From the NCBI GenBank assembly GCA_902496455.1, contig CABVAY010000004.1:1-64000 (forward strand): 64,000 bases of DNA, read 5' to 3'. A model generated the notes under the pieces. That model did not search any database. It had not been told where the DNA came from and worked only from the letters and a program-made list of their open reading frames with translations. Source of the stretch: an uncultured Collinsella sp. (GTDB lineage Bacteria; Actinomycetota; Coriobacteriia; Coriobacteriales; Coriobacteriaceae). Below are positions 62,184-64,000 of this stretch, piece after piece. Within the stretch, counting starts at the first letter, position 1. The number at the start of each line of letters is the position of its first letter. The position numbers were made by a program, and so were the translations under genes.

Positions 62184-63851
62184 GGCCTCGCCGTGCTCCT
62201 CTTCCCAGCTGCGGTCGTCGTATTTCTCGACCACGGCGTCGTCGTCAAAGTGCAGCGGCTTGTCCAGGTTGCGGGGCTTAAAGCCCTCCATGAACTTGTC
62301 GCGGCCAAAGCTCTCGGGAATCGCCACGGGGTAGCGGCCGGTAAAGCACGCATCGCAGTAACCGCCTTTGGGCATGACCTTAAGCAGGCCCTCGACCGAA
62401 AGGAAGGCCAGCGAATCGGCGCCGATATACTCGCAAATCTCGTCGACCGTCTTGTTGGCGCTGATAAGCTGCGACTGCACGTCGGTATCGATACCGTAGA
62501 AGCATGGCCAGATGACCTCGGGCGAGTTGATGCGGATATGAATCTCCTTGGCGCCAGCGTTGCGCAGCATCTTGACGAGCTGCACCATGGTGGTGCCGCG
62601 CACGATGGAGTCGTCGATGACGACCAGGCGCTTGCCCTCGATGTTGTCGCGCAGCGGGTTGAGCTTCATGCGCACGCCCATGGCGCGCAACTCCTGCGTA
62701 GGCTCGATAAACGTACGGCCCACGTAACGGTTCTTGATGAGGCCCTCGCCAAAGGGAATGCCGCTCTCGTGCGAATAACCCTCCGCAGGCGGCAGGCCGG
62801 AGTCGGGCACGCCGATGACCAGGTCGGCCTCGACGGGCTCCTCATGTGCCAGCTGACGACCCATGTCGTAACGGCAGGCATAGACGCTCTTGCCGTTCAT
62901 GATGGAGTCGGGGCGGGCAAAGTAGACCTGCTCAAAGATGCAGTTTGCGGGCTCTTCGGCTGCAGGCACGCCCTGCTCGGATACCAGACCCTCGGCGCTG
63001 ATGCGCAAAATCTCGCCGGGACGGACGTCACGGACGTACTCGGCACCCACGATGTCGAGCGCGCACGTCTCGGAGGCAACGACCCAGCCGCCGGCGCGCG
63101 TGACATGGACGGCGGAGTCGACCGTCGAGGCACCGTCTTGCGAGGGCAGCTGCGAAACAGAAGCGGCATCGGCCTGGTCCAGACCTTCGTCCACCAGCTT
63201 GCCCAGCACGAGCGGGCGAATGCCGTGCGGATCGCGGAATGCGTAGAGCGCCTGCTCGTTGATGAGCGTCATGGCGTAGCCGCCGCGCACGAGCTCCATG
63301 GTCTTGCGAATGCCCTCGCGCAGATGACCCGTACGCTGGGTAAAGTAGCCGATAAGCTTGGTCGCGACCTCGGAATCCGAATTGGAGAGGAACGGCACGC
63401 CCAGCTCGATCAGCTGGCGGCGCAGCTCGTCGGTGTTGACCAGAGTGCCGTTGTGAGCAAGCGCGATAATGACGCTGTTGATGGTAGAAAGATGCGGCTG
63501 CGAGGCTTCCCAGCTCTTGGCACCGGCGGTGCCATAGCGCACGTGGCCCACGGCCAGCTGGCCGGAGAGCGTCGACAGGTCGGCGTTGGAGAACACGCGA
63601 TCGAGCAGTCCCAGGTCTTTGCGAACCATAACCGTGCCGCCATCACCCACGGCGATTCCCGCCGATTCCTGGCCGCGATGCTGCAGCGCGCGCAGACCAA
63701 AGTACGTCAGTCGAGCCACATCGCGATCGGGTGCCCACACACCAAAAATGCCGCATTCCTCATGCAGCTGGTCGGAGTCCGGATCATACGTCGACATGGT
63801 CTTCACCTGTCCCGCGGCACGCTCGGCCGCGCGGATGGTTTCTTGAGACAT
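62181..63851 (-). CDS. purF: Amidophosphoribosyltransferase
   Basis: 556 residues. The N-terminal Ntn glutaminase starts at Cys in EECGIFGVWA (about residue 33 after a propeptide-like extension). RHRGQESAGIAV, HNGTLVNTDELR, then the PRT domain with VVIDDSIVRGTTM (PRPP loop). Cys residues in ENCIF, PCFYG and YCDACF fit the [4Fe-4S]-containing Bacillus-type enzyme. Commits PRPP to purine synthesis. GAGGGG precedes ATG 63851. Confidence 0.97.
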   Translation of the reverse strand: MSQETIRAAERAAGQVKTMSTYDPDSDQLHEECGIFGVWAPDRDVARLTYFGLRALQHRGQESAGIAVGDGGTVMVRKDLGLLDRVFSNADLSTLSGQLAVGHVRYGTAGAKSWEASQPHLSTINSVIIALAHNGTLVNTDELRRQLIELGVPFLSNSDSEVATKLIGYFTQRTGHLREGIRKTMELVRGGYAMTLINEQALYAFRDPHGIRPLVLGKLVDEGLDQADAASVSQLPSQDGASTVDSAVHVTRAGGWVVASETCALDIVGAEYVRDVRPGEILRISAEGLVSEQGVPAAEEPANCIFEQVYFARPDSIMNGKSVYACRYDMGRQLAHEEPVEADLVIGVPDSGLPPAEGYSHESGIPFGEGLIKNRYVGRTFIEPTQELRAMGVRMKLNPLRDNIEGKRLVVIDDSIVRGTTMVQLVKMLRNAGAKEIHIRINSPEVIWPCFYGIDTDVQSQLISANKTVDEICEYIGADSLAFLSVEGLLKVMPKGGYCDACFTGRYPVAIPESFGRDKFMEGFKPRNLDKPLHFDDDAVVEKYDDRSWEEEHGEA

Positions 63852-63892
63852 GGCATCCCCTCAGAGCCTCGTTATTTGGCGTTACCTGCCCT

Positions 63893-63898
63893 ATTATA
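63893..63898 (-). promoter_or_regulatory. Candidate -10 of the purF promoter
   Basis: A consensus TATAAT on the minus strand, 42 bp before the purF ATG. No good -35 at the right distance; TTGTCT lies only 9 bp upstream. The rest of the window to 64000 shows no gene. Confidence 0.5.
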
Positions 63899-64000
63899 CG
63901 CACGGCAAGACAAGCACTCCCGCGCATGAACAGCGCTTTTTAAAAGCCCACCGAGCTTATAATCCGTTTTGCAGCCAAACATTTTATTGGGCAACCGCCT

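Noticed and set aside
61233..63929. 898-codon open frame on the plus strand
   Set aside because: It is antisense to purM and purF, which have complete catalytic motifs; high-GC coding DNA often leaves the opposite strand open. It has no recognisable domain.

Overview
The window is high-GC bacterial chromosome with dense, mostly minus-strand gene blocks. Gene content (an Ech-type hydrogenase, an LPXTG cell-wall protein, a thiol- and flavin-rich anaerobic redox gene set, NfnAB, a GluABCD-like amino-acid transporter) and the many short intergenic palindromes suggest an anaerobic gut actinobacterium of the Coriobacteriia, most like Collinsella. This placement is inferred from gene content and sequence style; no database comparison was made.

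Layout. 1-10 kb: a truncated MgtE-type magnesium protein with a structured leader, a catalytically degenerate NodB-fold protein, a YtxH/PRC-barrel pair, a stand-alone cyanophycin-synthetase-like N-domain protein, a CNNM/CorC protein, a hemolysin-III protein, an alpha/beta hydrolase with two operator-like palindromes, and a DUF362 ferredoxin protein. 10-19 kb: an FtsX-type ABC exporter and, next to it, an ATPase plus two ABC-2 permeases facing away from a histidine kinase/response regulator pair (a LnrJK/LnrLMN-like drug-sensing layout). 19-26 kb: a 2095-residue sortase-anchored adhesin with a VWA domain and about ten pilin-type repeats, bracketed by three long nested hairpin elements. 26-32 kb: an Ech hydrogenase operon in canonical A-to-F order, with EchA and EchB fused in one protein. 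32-36 kb: a frameshifted HTH remnant, an Old Yellow Enzyme/enoate reductase, an unusual array of eight alternating 15-bp repeats at 40-bp spacing, initiator tRNA-Met and coaX. 36-45 kb: an AAA ATPase flanked by identical palindromes, a degenerate biotin-ligase-like protein, a FolP-FolK fusion with a large insertion, a sirtuin, exonuclease III and a complete ECF vitamin transporter. 45-54 kb: glmU, prs, a putative nuclease flanked by two 200-bp inverted-repeat elements, pth and nfnAB. 54-64 kb: a nucleotide-kinase-like gene, a GluABCD-like amino-acid ABC operon, a YqeY protein, a PrsA-like foldase, an orphan PTS IIA, and purN-purM-purF.

The metabolic genes fit together: Ech couples ferredoxin, H2 and an ion gradient; NfnAB links ferredoxin, NADH and NADPH; and the enoate reductase can consume reducing power. 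The most unusual content is non-coding: at least five different families of structured intergenic repeats, several of which bracket single genes (the adhesin, the AAA ATPase, the putative nuclease). The strongest candidate for something undescribed is the alternating 40-bp-periodic array at 35014-35318. Next are the paired 200-bp elements around the 48902-50029 gene and the hairpins around the adhesin.
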